A stretch of DNA of 64,000 nt. It comes from Streptomyces meridianus (GTDB lineage: Bacteria > Actinomycetota > Actinomycetes > Streptomycetales > Streptomycetaceae). Under the pieces are notes generated by a model. It searched no databases and was not told the DNA's origin. It saw only the letters and a list, made by a program, of their open reading frames with translations. Of this stretch, positions 52,178 to 62,610 are shown piece after piece. Position 1 is the stretch's first letter; every line of letters begins with the position of its first letter. The position numbers and the translations under genes are program-made. The stretch covers positions 20,501-84,500 of the forward strand of contig NZ_JAMQGM010000027.1 in the NCBI RefSeq assembly GCF_023703325.1. The letters are read 5' to 3'.

Positions 52178-52768
52178 GTGCCACGTCAGGTGTTCCTTTA
52201 CGACCCTCCGGAACGTTTCATCGCCGGTACGGTCGGGCTGCCTGGGCGTCGGGCCTTCTTCCTCCAGGCGACCGCCGCGGGCCGGACGACCAGCGTGGCC
52301 CTCGAGAAGACCCAGGTCGCCGCGCTCGCCGAGCGGATCGACGAGCTGCTGGACGAGGTGGTGCGCCGCACCGGAGGTAACGCCCCGGTTCCGGCCGTCG
52401 CCCCCTCCGAGATCGACGACACCGCGCCCCTGGACGCCCCGGTCGAGGAGGAGTTCCGCGTCGGCACCATGGCGCTCGCCTGGGACGGCGACGACCAGCG
52501 CATGATCGTCGAGGCTCAGGCGCTGGTCGAACTCGAGGCGGAGTCGGACGAGGACCTCGCCGCGGCCGAGGAACAGCTGATCCAGGACGACGAGAACGGG
52601 CCGCCGATGCTGCGGGTGCGGCTGACCGGGGCGATGGCCCGTGCCTTCGCCAAACGGGCGCTCGATGTGGTCAACGCCGGGCGGCCGCCGTGTCCGCTGT
52701 GCAGCCTGCCGCTCGATCCGGAGGGACACGTATGCCCGCGCCAGAACGGATACCGCCGCGACGCATGA
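52178..52768 (+). CDS. DUF3090 family protein
   Basis: 196 residues starting VPRQVFLYDPPERF, the invariant start of DUF3090, with FFLQATAAGRTTSVALEKTQVAALAERIDELLDEVVRR and a C-terminal Cys cluster PPCPLCSLPLDPEGHVCPR (CPxC...HxCP), a small zinc-binding site. GTG 52178 fits the family start better than the ATG at 52166. Overlaps the SCO1664-like gene by 37 bp. Conserved actinobacterial partner of mshC; function not established. Confidence 0.85.
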   Translation: MPRQVFLYDPPERFIAGTVGLPGRRAFFLQATAAGRTTSVALEKTQVAALAERIDELLDEVVRRTGGNAPVPAVAPSEIDDTAPLDAPVEEEFRVGTMALAWDGDDQRMIVEAQALVELEAESDEDLAAAEEQLIQDDENGPPMLRVRLTGAMARAFAKRALDVVNAGRPPCPLCSLPLDPEGHVCPRQNGYRRDA

Positions 52769-53583
52769 CGTCCGCGGAACCGGTGCCGCAGAGCACGGAC
52801 GAGGCGTACGCGCTGCTCGAACGCGGGGAGATGACCGTCAGGGGGGCGATCCGGGAAGCCTCCAACGCCGTTCTGTACTGCACCGTCGCCCTCGACGGAA
52901 GCGAGGTCCCCTGCGTCTACAAGCCGGTCGCCGGTGAACAGCCGCTCTGGGACTTTCCCGACGGCACCCTCGCCCAGCGCGAGGTGGCCGCCTTCGAGGT
53001 CTCCCGCGCCTGCGGCTGGGATCTGGTGCCGCCGACGGTGCTGCGCGACGGGCCGTACGGCACGGGGATGTGCCAGCTGTGGATCGCGGCCGACCCGGAC
53101 GCCGAACTGCTCGCACTCGTGGAGGACGAGGAGCCGTCGGAGGGCTGGAAAGCCGTCGGGTTCGCCGACATCGGGGCGGGGCGCACCGCTCTGCTCGTGC
53201 ATGCGGACGACCTGCGGCTGCGACGGCTGGCCGTCCTGGACGCGGTGATCAACAACGGTGACCGCAAGGGCGGCCACCTGCTCCCGGCCGACGACGGCGC
53301 ACTGTACGCGATCGATCACGGGGTGAGTTTCCACGCCGAGGACAAGCTCCGCACGCTGCTGTGGGGCTGGGCCGGTGAACCGCTGCCCGAGGAGGCCGTC
53401 GCGGCCCTGCACCGGCTCGAGACGGGGCTTCTGCCCGGCGGCACGCTGGCCGGGCGGCTGGGGGAGCTGCTCACCCAAGCCGAGGTGGCCGCCGTACGGG
53501 GCCGCGTCACCCGGCTCCTGGAGACCGGCAGACACCCGGAGCCCGGGGGGAAGTGGCCGGCCATTCCCTGGCCCCCGGTCTGA
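52732..53583 (+). CDS. SCO1664 family protein (PI3/4-kinase-like)
   Basis: 283 residues. Kinase-like landmarks: VPCVYKPVAGEQPLWDFPDG (nucleotide-binding Lys and insert), catalytic LDAVINNGDRKGGH and metal-binding LYAIDHGVSFH, as in phosphatidylinositol 3/4-kinase-like bacterial proteins. ATG 52732 with GGAGGG 6 nt upstream lies inside DUF3090, so the genes are coupled. Adjacent to mshC. Enzymatic activity and substrate are unknown; a link to mycothiol is suggested only by gene order. Confidence 0.85.
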   Translation: MPAPERIPPRRMTSAEPVPQSTDEAYALLERGEMTVRGAIREASNAVLYCTVALDGSEVPCVYKPVAGEQPLWDFPDGTLAQREVAAFEVSRACGWDLVPPTVLRDGPYGTGMCQLWIAADPDAELLALVEDEEPSEGWKAVGFADIGAGRTALLVHADDLRLRRLAVLDAVINNGDRKGGHLLPADDGALYAIDHGVSFHAEDKLRTLLWGWAGEPLPEEAVAALHRLETGLLPGGTLAGRLGELLTQAEVAAVRGRVTRLLETGRHPEPGGKWPAIPWPPV

Positions 53584-53711
53584 CGCCCACGGCCGCCGGC
53601 AGCGGCCCCCCGGGGCGATGCACGGACCGGCCGTCCGCGCAAGGCCGCACAACCGGACAACCGCTTCCCTCCGGTTCGTGTCCGTCACCCGCCTCCGGTT
53701 AGGCTCAGGGC

Positions 53712-54941
53712 ATGCATGCCTGGCCCGCCTCCGAGGTTCCCGCCCTGCCCGGCCGGGGCCGTGACCTCCGGATCCACGACACCGCGACCGGAGGGTTGGT
53801 CACCCTCACGCCCGGTCCCGTCGCCCGCATCTACGTATGCGGCATCACGCCGTACGACGCCACGCACCTGGGGCACGCGGCGACCTACAACGCGTTCGAC
53901 CTCGTCCAGCGCGTGTGGCTCGACACACAGCGGCAGGTCCACTACGTACAGAACGTGACCGACATCGACGATCCGCTGCTCGAGCGGGCCGGCGTCACCG
54001 GCGAGGACTGGACCGCACTCGCGGAGCGCGAGACCACCCTCTTCCGTGAGGACATGACGGCGCTGCGCATGCTGCCGCCCCGTCACTTCACCGGCGCGGT
54101 GGAGTCGATACCGGCGATCGTGCCGCTGGTCGAGCAGCTCCGCGACGCAGGCGCCGCCTACGAACTCGAGGGCGACATCTACTTCTCGGTGGAGTCGGAC
54201 CCGGCCTTCGGCGAGGTCTCCGGGCTGGACGCGCAGACGATGTGGCAGCTGTCCGCCGAACGCGGGGGAGACCCCGAACGCCCCGGCAAGAAGAACGCCC
54301 TCGACCCGATGCTCTGGATGGCCGCCCGGGAGGGCGAGCCGAGCTGGGACGGCGGCTCGCTCGGCCGGGGACGTCCGGGCTGGCACATCGAATGCGTCGC
54401 CATCGCCCTCGAACACCTCGGTATGGGCTTCGACGTGCAGGGTGGCGGCTCCGATCTCGCCTTCCCCCACCACGAGATGGGCGCCTCGCATGCCCAAGTC
54501 CTCACCGGACGGCATCCGTTCGCGCAGGCGTACGTCCATGCAGGCATGGTCGCCCTGCACGGCGAGAAGATGTCGAAGTCGAAGGGCAACCTGGTCTTCG
54601 TCTCGGCGCTGCGCCGGGAGGGAGTCGACCCGGCGGCGATCCGGCTGGCGCTCCTCGCCCACCACTACCGCTCGGACTGGGAGTGGACCGACGCGGTCCT
54701 GGACGAGGCGGTCGCACGTCTGGCCCGCTGGCGTGCCGCGGTGTCACGCCCCGACGGCCCGCCCGCCGACGCCCTCGTCGAGGAGATCCGTGCGGCGCTG
54801 GCCCACGACCTCGACGCGCCCGCGGCGCTGGCCGCCGTCGACCGCTGGGCCGCGGACCAGGAGTCCGCCGGCGGGAGGGACGAGAGCGCGCCGGGACTCG
54901 TCTCCCGTGCGGTGGACGCCCTGCTCGGCGTGGCGCTCTGA
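53712..54941 (+). CDS. mshC: Cysteine:glucosaminyl-inositol ligase MshC (mycothiol synthesis)
   Basis: 409 residues, a class I cysteinyl-tRNA-synthetase-like enzyme that joins Cys to GlcN-Ins with [17 protein letters not shown] holds the HIGH-like site (about 47-60) with the zinc Cys in YVCGIT, and EKMSKSKGN (about 285-293) the adenylate lysine loop. FPHHEM carries zinc/Cys-binding His. Lacks the tRNA anticodon domain, as expected for MshC (CysS is longer). ATG start. Followed by a 14-bp-stem terminator. Mycothiol is the main thiol of actinobacteria. Confidence 0.95.
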   Translation: MHAWPASEVPALPGRGRDLRIHDTATGGLVTLTPGPVARIYVCGITPYDATHLGHAATYNAFDLVQRVWLDTQRQVHYVQNVTDIDDPLLERAGVTGEDWTALAERETTLFREDMTALRMLPPRHFTGAVESIPAIVPLVEQLRDAGAAYELEGDIYFSVESDPAFGEVSGLDAQTMWQLSAERGGDPERPGKKNALDPMLWMAAREGEPSWDGGSLGRGRPGWHIECVAIALEHLGMGFDVQGGGSDLAFPHHEMGASHAQVLTGRHPFAQAYVHAGMVALHGEKMSKSKGNLVFVSALRREGVDPAAIRLALLAHHYRSDWEWTDAVLDEAVARLARWRAAVSRPDGPPADALVEEIRAALAHDLDAPAALAAVDRWAADQESAGGRDESAPGLVSRAVDALLGVAL

Positions 54942-54950
54942 GACGACCCG

Positions 54951-54981
54951 GGGGCGCTTCCCCCAGCGGGGGAGGCGCCCC
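54951..54981. terminator. Terminator after mshC
   Basis: 14-bp stem with one G-T (54951-54964 with 54968-54981) and 3-nt loop between convergent genes. Confidence 0.78.
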
Positions 54982-54989
54982 TCCTGCTG

Positions 54990-55511
54990 TCAGCCCCGGC
55001 CGGCGGACAGCACGTCCGCGACGAGGTCGTGGATCAGGCATTCACCGGGCGCACGGTTCTCCCTGAGCCGGTGCAGGTCCCCGGGCCCGAACCAGCCGAA
55101 GTCCGAGTGCTTCGCCCACTCCAGTTGAGGGCGGTCCAGGTCACCGGCCACGTCGATGAGGAAGTCGGCCTCGTGCCGCTGCCCCAACCCGTCGTCCCCG
55201 GTCCAGGTGCTGACTCCGAGCAGCCGGCGCACCCGGCTCAGTCGCCAGCCGGTTTCCTCGGTGATCTCGCGGGCGAGTGCTGCGAGCAGGGTCTCGCCGG
55301 GCTCGACGTGCCCGCCGACGATGTCCCAGGTGTCGGGGAACAGCCGCCGGTCCGGGCTTCTGCGCTGTGCGAAGGCGTGGCCCCGTGCGTCGAGGATCAC
55401 CGCCCCGACGGTCCAGAGCTCGCCGTCCGCGGGCTCCGGCATCCGGACCTCCGCGTCCACGGCGGGCAGGCCGGCGCAGGAGTCGTCCTCCCAAGAGGTT
55501 CCGTCGGCCAC
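54990..55511 (-). CDS. Nudix hydrolase
   Basis: 173 residues with a complete Nudix box: GGHVEPGETLLAALAREITEETGW (split here as GGHVEPGE and REITEETGW) binding Mg2+. Hydrolyses a nucleoside diphosphate linked compound. The N-terminal 30 residues are acidic and variable. Follows PAC2 by 3 bp on the same strand, so they are co-transcribed. Unlike the Nudix-like gene at 12.4 kb, all catalytic Glu are present. Substrate unknown. Confidence 0.88.
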   Translation of the reverse strand: MADGTSWEDDSCAGLPAVDAEVRMPEPADGELWTVGAVILDARGHAFAQRRSPDRRLFPDTWDIVGGHVEPGETLLAALAREITEETGWRLSRVRRLLGVSTWTGDDGLGQRHEADFLIDVAGDLDRPQLEWAKHSDFGWFGPGDLHRLRENRAPGECLIHDLVADVLSAGRG

Positions 55512-55514
55512 GCC

Positions 55515-56543
55515 TCAGTCGTCCTCCCGGTCGGAAGGCCCCGAGGAGGGGCCCCGGCCGTCCGCACCGTCCTCGCCGTCCGCTGCCGGGGGCTTCGACG
55601 GCCGGTTCCGGCCACCGGAGGTGTCCCGCAGGTAGGGGCCGCCCTCGCGGCCGTCCGCCGCCGGGCCCTCGGTGGCACGGCCGCCGGCCGCGTGCCCCGG
55701 CTGACCGTCACGACGCCGCAGATAGCGCTCGAACTCGCGGGCGATGGCCTCCCCTGACGCCTCCGGGAGATCAGCGGTGTCCCGCGCCTCCTCGAGCGAC
55801 TGGACGTACTCGGCCACGTCGCTGTCCTCGGCGGCCAGCTGGTCGACGCCGAGCTGCCATGCCCGGGCGTCCTCGTTGAGCTCGCCGTGCGGGATCCGGA
55901 TGCCCAGCAGGTCCTCGAGGCGGTTGAGCAGGGCCAGGGTCGCCTTGGGGTTCGGCGGCTGGGAGACGTAGTGCGGGACCGCGGCCCACAGGCTCACCGC
56001 GGGCACACCCGCGTGGGTGCATGCTTCCTGGAGGATGCCCACGATCCCGGTCGGGCCCTCGTAGCGGCTCTCCTCGAGGTCCATGGTCCGGGCCAGGTCC
56101 GCATCCGAGGTGATGCCGGTGACCGGCACCGGACGGGTGTGCGGGGTGTCGCCCAGCAGCGCGCCCAGGATGACCACCATCTCCACGCCCAGCTCGTGCG
56201 CGAATCCGAGGATCTCGTTGCAGAACGACCGCCAGCGCATGCTGGGTTCGGTCCCCCGGACCAGCACCAGGTCGCGCGGCTTGCCGGCGCCGATCCGCAC
56301 CACGGAGAGCCGGGTCGTCGGCCAGGTCACCTTGCGGACACCCTCGTCCAGCCACACGGTCGGACGGTTGACCTGGAAGTCGTAGTAGTCCTCGGCGTCG
56401 AGCGCGGCGAACACCTCGCCCTTCCACTCCCGGTCCAGGTGCGCGACCGCGGCGGAGGCGGCGTCACCGGCGTCGTTCCAGCCCTCGAATGCGGCCACCA
56501 TGACCGGGTCGATCAGCTCGGGAACCCCCTCGAGCTCGATCAC
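55515..56543 (-). CDS. PAC2 family protein
   Basis: 342 residues. The PAC2 (proteasome assembly chaperone 2-like) fold spans about 1-250: VMVAAFEGWNDAGDAASAA at the start, VRGTEPSMRW, VVILGALLGDTPHTRPVPV and VPAVSLWAAVPHYVSQPPNPKATLALL. The 80-residue tail is Gly/Asp/Arg-rich and disordered. GTG start preceded by AGGAGG. Located beside mshC and Nudix as in S. coelicolor (from memory). Bacterial PAC2 proteins have no confirmed role; a link with the actinobacterial proteasome is only suggested by the name. Confidence 0.87.
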   Translation of the reverse strand: MIELEGVPELIDPVMVAAFEGWNDAGDAASAAVAHLDREWKGEVFAALDAEDYYDFQVNRPTVWLDEGVRKVTWPTTRLSVVRIGAGKPRDLVLVRGTEPSMRWRSFCNEILGFAHELGVEMVVILGALLGDTPHTRPVPVTGITSDADLARTMDLEESRYEGPTGIVGILQEACTHAGVPAVSLWAAVPHYVSQPPNPKATLALLNRLEDLLGIRIPHGELNEDARAWQLGVDQLAAEDSDVAEYVQSLEEARDTADLPEASGEAIAREFERYLRRRDGQPGHAAGGRATEGPAADGREGGPYLRDTSGGRNRPSKPPAADGEDGADGRGPSSGPSDREDD

Positions 56544-56739
56544 CCAGCGCCTCCTTCCGACCGGCAGCGGTCGAAACCCCCGCCGGAACCGTTCCCTGTA
56601 CGTGCGTCTCCCAGCCTACGGGCTCGCGGGTGCCCCGATCACCCGATGTCCGACAGGAGGCACCCGGCAACGGGGGACCGATTCCTGGCCACGGAGGCGG
56701 CAACTACCATCCCCGGACCACCCGCGACGAGAGGCACAC

Positions 56740-58395
56740 GTGACACAGCACCAGCCCCCGGCCGGCTCCGACTGGTGGCGGGAGTCCGTCGTCTACCAGG
56801 TGTACGTCCCCAGCTTCGCCGACGCCGACGGCGACGGCATCGGCGACCTGCGCGGCATAGCCGACCGCCTGGACCACCTCGCCGGACTCGGGGTCGACGC
56901 ATTGTGGCTCACCCCGTTCTACCCCTCGCCCTGGGCCGACGGCGGATACGACGTCTCCGACTACCGGGAGGTCGACCCCCGCCACGGCACGCTCGACGAC
57001 TTCCGGGCCCTCACCGGGCGTGCCCGGGAACTGGGCCTCAAGATCATCATCGACGTCGTCCCCAACCACTGTTCCGACCGGCACCCCTGGTTCCAGGAGG
57101 CCCTCGCCGCGGGGCCCGGCTCCGCCGCGCGTGACCGCTTCGTCTTCCGGGACGGCAAGGGCCCCGACGGCAGTGAGCCGCCCGCGGACTGGCAGTCGAA
57201 GTTCGGCGGCGGCGCATGGACCCGTGTCCCCGACGGCCAGTGGTACATGCACATCTTCGCCGCCGAACAGCCCGACCTGAACTGGGAGAACCCCGAGGTC
57301 GCCGCAGACTTCGAGGAGACCCTCCGGTTCTGGCTCGAGCTCGGTGTCGACGGCTTCCGTATCGACGTGGCACACGGCCTGCGCAAGGACCTCGCCCTTC
57401 CGCTGCGCGACACCCGCGGCAGCGACGCGGCCCCCCTCAACTCGCCGCCGGAGGGCGACGACCACCCCTTCTGGGACCGCGACGAGGTGCATGAGATCTA
57501 CCGCACCTGGCGGAAGATCACCGACGAGTACGACCCGCCCCGGATCACCGTGGCCGAGGCCGGCGTCAGCGCTGCCCGTCTCCCTCTCTACACCCGGCCG
57601 GACGAGCTGCACCAGGCGTTCAACTTCTTCCACCTGCGCTGCCCCTGGGACGCGGAGTCCTTCCGCCGGGTCATCGACGTTTCCCTCGACGGCGCGCGGT
57701 CCGTCGGCGCCCTGCCCACGTGGGTGCTCTCCAACCACGACGTGGTCCGCCACCGCACCCGCTACGGCCTGCCCGCCGGCACCGACACCGCCGCCTGGCT
57801 GCTCACCGACGGCCGTGAACCCGCCCCCGACGAGGAGCTCGGCCGCCGCCGCGCCCGGGCCGCCGTCCTGCTGACCCTCGCCCTGCCCGGTACGACGTAC
57901 CTCTATCAGGGCGAGGAGCTCGGCCTCCCCGAGGTGGCCGATCTGCCCGCCGCCGCGCTGCGAGACCCGATGTGGGAGCGGACCGGGCACGCCCTGAAGG
58001 GACGCGACGGCTGCCGTGTCCCGCTGCCGTGGACCCGCTCCGGGTCTTCGTACGGCTTCGGTCCCTCGGGCAGCTGGCTGCCGCAGCCGGACGGGTGGGG
58101 AGAGCACGCGGTCGAGGCACAGGCCGGCCGCCCGGACTCCTTCCTGGAGCTCTACCGCGTGGCCATCGGGCTGAGCCGCACCTTTCGTGGCGACGAGAGC
58201 CTGACGTGGCTGCCGGCCGCCGAGGGGGAGCTCGCGTTCGTCAAGGGCGGCGGGCTCGAGTGCCGGGTGAACTTCTCGGGAACCCCGCTGCCGCTCCCCG
58301 ACGGGAAGGTGCTGCTGGCCGGCGAGGAGCTCGTCGACGGGATGCTCCCGCCCGAGACCGCGGTCTGGCTCGAGCACACCCGGCCCACGGACTGA
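56740..58395 (+). CDS. GH13 family alpha-glucosidase
   Basis: 551 residues of the alpha-amylase family, probably an exo-acting oligo-1,6- or alpha-1,4-glucosidase. WWRESVVYQVYVPSFADADGDGIGDLRG is the N-terminal signature; the catalytic nucleophile is Asp in DGFRIDVAHG, the acid Glu in ITVAEAGVS, and the third Asp in LSNHDVVRH. No signal peptide, so it acts in the cytoplasm on imported oligosaccharides or glycogen products. GTG start. Not in a sugar-transport operon here. A trehalose-synthase-like activity is a lesser alternative. Confidence 0.88.
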   Translation: MTQHQPPAGSDWWRESVVYQVYVPSFADADGDGIGDLRGIADRLDHLAGLGVDALWLTPFYPSPWADGGYDVSDYREVDPRHGTLDDFRALTGRARELGLKIIIDVVPNHCSDRHPWFQEALAAGPGSAARDRFVFRDGKGPDGSEPPADWQSKFGGGAWTRVPDGQWYMHIFAAEQPDLNWENPEVAADFEETLRFWLELGVDGFRIDVAHGLRKDLALPLRDTRGSDAAPLNSPPEGDDHPFWDRDEVHEIYRTWRKITDEYDPPRITVAEAGVSAARLPLYTRPDELHQAFNFFHLRCPWDAESFRRVIDVSLDGARSVGALPTWVLSNHDVVRHRTRYGLPAGTDTAAWLLTDGREPAPDEELGRRRARAAVLLTLALPGTTYLYQGEELGLPEVADLPAAALRDPMWERTGHALKGRDGCRVPLPWTRSGSSYGFGPSGSWLPQPDGWGEHAVEAQAGRPDSFLELYRVAIGLSRTFRGDESLTWLPAAEGELAFVKGGGLECRVNFSGTPLPLPDGKVLLAGEELVDGMLPPETAVWLEHTRPTD

Positions 58396-58506
58396 GCGAC
58401 GGAGCGGCTGAGCAGTGCCGGGGCGGTCGGGAGGAGCCTTGTGGCCCTCCCGGTCCGCCGGGTGTTCTGCTCGTCTCGCCGCTGCCCGGTGCAGCCGGGT
58501 TTCGGT

Positions 58507-60117
58507 TCAGCGCCGCTCGGCGAGTGTCCGCTCCACGCGGCTGCGGACGTCCTCGGTGTCCAGGCCCCGCACCGTCAGGGTCGTCCGGCGGCGCAGCACG
58601 TCGTCCGCCGTCTCGGCCCACTCGTGGTCCCGGGCGTAAACCACCTGGGCCCAGATCTCGGGGCCGTCGGGGTGGATCCGCTCGCCGAGTGAGGGGTCCT
58701 CGTTGACCAGCCGCGCGATGTCGAAGGCCAGCGAGCCGTAGTGCGTGGCCAATTGACGGATCGTCAGCGGATCCATGCGGACCCCCGGTTCGCGGTCCAC
58801 CAGCAGCCGGTGCGCCACCGCGTTGGGGTTGGCGAGGCCGGGCAGCGGGACCCGCCGGGGCAGATGCGAGACGGGCTCCATGTCGTCGGCGAGCGCACCT
58901 CCGGGCAGGGAGGCGAGCTTGCCCATCACCGTCCGGCCGATGTGACGGTACGTCGTCCACTTGCCGCCGGCGACCGACAGCATGCCGCCGCGGCCCTCGG
59001 TGACCACCGTCTCCCGCTTCGCCGACTCGACTCCGCCGGGGCCGCCGGGCAGCACCCGCAGGCCGGCGAACGCGTAGGTCATCAGATCGCGGGACAGGTG
59101 CTCGTCGCGCACCGAGAACGCGGCCTCGTCCAGGATCTGCCGGATGTCGGCCTCGGTGGCCCGTACGTCCGCGGGGTCGCCCTCGTACGCCTCGTCGGTG
59201 GTGCCCAGCAGCAGCTGGTCCTCCCACGGCAGCGCGAACGTGATGCGGTACTTGTCGATCGGGGTGGCCATGGCGGCCTTCCACGGCACCGTGCGTTTCA
59301 GCACGATGTGCGCGCCCTTCGACAGGCGGATGCTGGGGGCCGCGTGCTTGTCCTCCATCCTGCGCAGACGGTCCACCCAGGGGCCGGTGGCATTGAGCAC
59401 CAGCCGTGCGTCGACGCCGAACTCGCTTCCGTCGAGCCGGTCGCGCAGCTCCGCGCCCGTGACCCGGCCCTGAGTGAAGCGCAGCCCCGTGACCTCGGCG
59501 TGGTTGAGCACCGCGGCGCCGGACTCGGCCGCCGCCCGGACGGTCATCACCGCCACACGCGAGTCGTTCATCTGGTGGTCGCCGTACACCGCCACCGCCT
59601 TGAGGCCCTCGGTACGCAGGGCGGGGTTGGCGGCGGCCGCCCTGCCAGGGGAGATGACGCGTCCGACACCGTCGCCGAACGCCGACAGCATCGAGTACGC
59701 GAACACGCCGGCCCCGAGTTTGGCCGCGCCGTGCGGGCCGCTCTTGTAGACCGGCAGATGAAAGGCGAGCGGGTTGACCAGGTGCGGCGCCACGTCCTTG
59801 GCGAGCACCCGGCGCTCGTGATGGTTCTCCGCCACCAGCCGGACGGCACCCGTCTGCAGGTAGCGCAGACCGCCGTGCACCAGCTTCGACGAGGCGGATG
59901 AGGTGGCGCCGGCGAAGTCGCCGGCGTCCACCATCGCCACCCGCAGCCCGGACTGCGCGGCGTGCCAGGCAACCGAGGTGCCCAGGATCCCGCCGCCGAT
60001 CACCAGGAGGTCGTACGTGGCCTTGGCCAGCTGTTCCCGGGTTTCGGCGCGGCCGGGAGCACGGCCGCCGGCCGGGTGCGTCCCGAGCGTGGTCGGGACG
60101 CTCTGCAGGGTGTTCAT
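58507..60117 (-). CDS. glpD: Glycerol-3-phosphate dehydrogenase (FAD)
   Basis: 536-residue membrane-associated flavoenzyme oxidising glycerol 3-phosphate to dihydroxyacetone phosphate, passing electrons to quinone. GxGxxG FAD motif VIGGGILGTSVAWHAA (about 40-55), SSASSKLVHGGLRYLQTG, LPWEDQLLLGTTDEAYEGDP and the C-terminal helical domain. ATG start at 60117. Third gene of the glycerol operon, 8 bp after glpK. In Streptomyces this is gylB; the operon is induced by glycerol and controlled by GylR. Confidence 0.95.
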   Translation of the reverse strand: MNTLQSVPTTLGTHPAGGRAPGRAETREQLAKATYDLLVIGGGILGTSVAWHAAQSGLRVAMVDAGDFAGATSSASSKLVHGGLRYLQTGAVRLVAENHHERRVLAKDVAPHLVNPLAFHLPVYKSGPHGAAKLGAGVFAYSMLSAFGDGVGRVISPGRAAAANPALRTEGLKAVAVYGDHQMNDSRVAVMTVRAAAESGAAVLNHAEVTGLRFTQGRVTGAELRDRLDGSEFGVDARLVLNATGPWVDRLRRMEDKHAAPSIRLSKGAHIVLKRTVPWKAAMATPIDKYRITFALPWEDQLLLGTTDEAYEGDPADVRATEADIRQILDEAAFSVRDEHLSRDLMTYAFAGLRVLPGGPGGVESAKRETVVTEGRGGMLSVAGGKWTTYRHIGRTVMGKLASLPGGALADDMEPVSHLPRRVPLPGLANPNAVAHRLLVDREPGVRMDPLTIRQLATHYGSLAFDIARLVNEDPSLGERIHPDGPEIWAQVVYARDHEWAETADDVLRRRTTLTVRGLDTEDVRSRVERTLAERR

Positions 60118-60125
60118 GCTGCTCC

Positions 60126-61673
60126 TTACTCCTTGTCCTCGATCCAGCCCATGGTCCGCTCCACGGCTTTGAGCCAGTTCTTGTATTCGCGGTCGCGGTC
60201 GTCCGCCGGCATCCGGGGCGTCCACTCGGCGGCCCGGCGCCAGTTGGCGCGCAGCGCTTCCGTGTCCGGCCAGTAGCCGACGGCCAGGCCTGCCGCGTAG
60301 GCGGCGCCCAGACAGGTGGTCTCGGCCACCATCGGACGCACCACCGGCGCGTCCAGAACATCCGAAAGGGTCTGCATCAGCAGGTTGTTGGAGGTCATGC
60401 CGCCATCGACCTTGAGGGCCGTCAGCTCCACCCCGGAGTCCTTCGTCATCGCGTCGACGATCTCGCGGGTCTGCCAGGCCGTGGCCTCGAGCACGGCGCG
60501 GGCGATGTGTGCCTTGGTGACGTAGCGGGTGAGGCCGGCGATCACACCGCGGGCGTCGTCTCGCCAGTACGGGGCGAACAGACCGGAGAAGGCCGGCACG
60601 AAGTAGGCCCCGCCGTTGTCCTCGACAGAGCTGGCGAGCGTCTCGATCTCGGCGGCGCTGTTGATCAGACCCATCTGGTCGCGCATCCACTGAACGAGCG
60701 AGCCGGTCACCGCGATGGACCCCTCCAGCGCGTACACCGGCGCCTGGTCGCCGATGCGGTAACCGACCGTGGTGAGCAGCCCGTTGTAGGAGTTGACGGG
60801 CTTGCCGCCGGTGTTCATCAGCAGGAAGGTGCCGGTGCCGTAGGTCGACTTGGCCTCGCCCTCGCCGAAGCAGGTCTGGCCGAACAGGGCGGCCTGCTGG
60901 TCGCCGAGCGCGGAGGCGACGGGCACGCCCTCGAGCGATCCGCTCCGCGCGGTGCCGTAGACCTCGGCGGAGGAGCGGATCTCGGGGAGCACGGCTGCCG
61001 GAACGCCCATCGAGGAGAGGATCTTCTCGTCCCAGTCGAGCGTGTGGAGGTTCATCAGCATGGTGCGCGAGGCGTTCGTGACGTCGGTGACGTGCACCCC
61101 GCCGTCGGGGCCGCCCGTGAGGTTCCAGATGACCCAGGAGTCCATCGTGCCGAAGAGGATCTCGCCGGCCTCCGCCCGCTCCCGCAGGCCCTCGACGTTG
61201 TCCAGCAGCCAGCGGATCTTCGGGCCCGCGAAGTAGGACGCGAGGGGGAGCCCGGTCTCCCGGCGGAACCGGTCCTGGCCGACGTTGCGGCCGAGTTCGC
61301 GGCAGAGCGCGTCCGTGCGGGTGTCCTGCCAGACGAGGGCGTTGTGCACGGGCTCGCCCGTGGCCCTGTCCCACAGCAGCGTGGTTTCGCGCTGGTTCGT
61401 GATGCCGATCGCCTTGACGTCGGCGGCCGTGATGCCGGCCTTGGCCACCGCCCCGTCGACGACCTGCTGGACGTTCGTCCAGATCTCCGCGGCGTCGTGC
61501 TCGACCCAGCCGGGCTTCGGGAAGATCTGCTCGTGTTCCTTCTGGTCGACGGCGACGATCCGTCCGTCGTTGTCGAAGACGATGCAGCGACTGGAGGTGG
61601 TCCCCTGGTCGATGGCCGCGATGAACGGGCCGTGGCCATGGGAGGAGGTGCCGAAGGTGTTCTCGTCGGTCAC
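60126..61673 (-). CDS. glpK: Glycerol kinase
   Basis: 515 residues of the FGGY carbohydrate-kinase family that phosphorylates glycerol to glycerol 3-phosphate. [16 protein letters not shown] near 20-35 is the ATP phosphate-binding start; [32 protein letters not shown] and [10 protein letters not shown] are family landmarks. GTG start at 61673 with GGAGCA upstream. Located between glpF and glpD in one minus-strand operon (gylA of Streptomyces). Confidence 0.95.
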   Translation of the reverse strand: MTDENTFGTSSHGHGPFIAAIDQGTTSSRCIVFDNDGRIVAVDQKEHEQIFPKPGWVEHDAAEIWTNVQQVVDGAVAKAGITAADVKAIGITNQRETTLLWDRATGEPVHNALVWQDTRTDALCRELGRNVGQDRFRRETGLPLASYFAGPKIRWLLDNVEGLRERAEAGEILFGTMDSWVIWNLTGGPDGGVHVTDVTNASRTMLMNLHTLDWDEKILSSMGVPAAVLPEIRSSAEVYGTARSGSLEGVPVASALGDQQAALFGQTCFGEGEAKSTYGTGTFLLMNTGGKPVNSYNGLLTTVGYRIGDQAPVYALEGSIAVTGSLVQWMRDQMGLINSAAEIETLASSVEDNGGAYFVPAFSGLFAPYWRDDARGVIAGLTRYVTKAHIARAVLEATAWQTREIVDAMTKDSGVELTALKVDGGMTSNNLLMQTLSDVLDAPVVRPMVAETTCLGAAYAAGLAVGYWPDTEALRANWRRAAEWTPRMPADDRDREYKNWLKAVERTMGWIEDKE

Positions 61674-61710
61674 GGTGTGCTCCTGGGTGATCTGCGGCGG
61701 ATGGGACGGT

Positions 61711-62499
61711 TCAGGCGAACGCGAGCTGGTACAGGCCACCTGCGACGAGGCCGCCGAGGAGGGGGCCCACCACCGGGATCCAGGCATAACCCCAGTCGGA
61801 GCCGCCCTTGTTGGGCAGCGGCAGGAGGGCGTGGACGATCCGCGGGCCGAGGTCGCGCACCGGATTGATGGCGTAGCCGGTGGGCCCGCCGAGCGACAGG
61901 CCGATGCCCACGACGACGAGGGCGACGAGAAGCGCGCCGATGCCGGAGACACCGACGCCCTTGGTCAGACCGAGGGTGAGGATGGCGAGCACGAGCACGG
62001 TGGTGGCGATCACCTCGGTGACCAGGTTCTGCACCGTGTTCCGGATCTCCGGGCCGGTGGAGAAGATGCCGAGCACCGGTCCGGCAGCCGGTGCCGAGGC
62101 CTTGTCGATCATGCCCTCCTGGCCGGTGGTGGCGCCGGTGATCTCCGGATCGGTGAGGTGCGCCTGGAAATGGCCGTAGTAGGAGGCCCAGACCAGCACG
62201 GCGCCGATCATGGCTCCGAAGAGCTGCGAGACGAAGTAGAGCGGTACGTCCGCCCAGGGCGTGGTGCCCTGGACGGCCAGGCCGATCGTCACGGCCGGAT
62301 TGAGGTGCGCGCCGGAGACGCCCCCCGATATGTAGGCGCCGGTGAGAACGGCGAAACCCCAGCCGAGGGTGATGGCGAGCCAGCCGGCGTTGAGCGCCTT
62401 GGAGCGCTTCAGGGTCACGGCGGCACACACGCCGCCGCCGAGCAGGATGAGTACGGCGGTCCCGATGGTCTCGCCGATGAAGATGTCGGAGCTGGACAC
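61711..62499 (-). CDS. glpF: Glycerol facilitator (aquaglyceroporin)
   Basis: 262-residue MIP-family channel with six helices. Pore motifs are HLNPAVTIG (NPA 67-69) and [10 protein letters not shown] (N212, the Ala replaced by Val and R215 the selectivity Arg); Asp216 after the Arg marks a glycerol rather than water channel. GTG start with AAGGAG 8 nt upstream. First gene of glpF-glpK-glpD, 37 bp before glpK. Promoter and GylR-like operator lie about 105-140 bp upstream. Confidence 0.93.
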   Translation of the reverse strand: MSSSDIFIGETIGTAVLILLGGGVCAAVTLKRSKALNAGWLAITLGWGFAVLTGAYISGGVSGAHLNPAVTIGLAVQGTTPWADVPLYFVSQLFGAMIGAVLVWASYYGHFQAHLTDPEITGATTGQEGMIDKASAPAAGPVLGIFSTGPEIRNTVQNLVTEVIATTVLVLAILTLGLTKGVGVSGIGALLVALVVVGIGLSLGGPTGYAINPVRDLGPRIVHALLPLPNKGGSDWGYAWIPVVGPLLGGLVAGGLYQLAFA

Positions 62500-62610
62500 C
62501 CGCGACTCCTTTGTCCTTCGTCCAGGGGAAGGCGGGCCAACGGATTTCCGCGATGACCCGCGCCCTCGGTGAGGGCTGTGGCACCGGTCCACAGGCTCGA
62601 ACACCATAGC

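Noticed and set aside
58425..58480. Inverted repeat GGGAGG / CCTCCC after the GH13 gene
   Set aside because: Only about 6 bp paired with a long loop; insufficient as a terminator.
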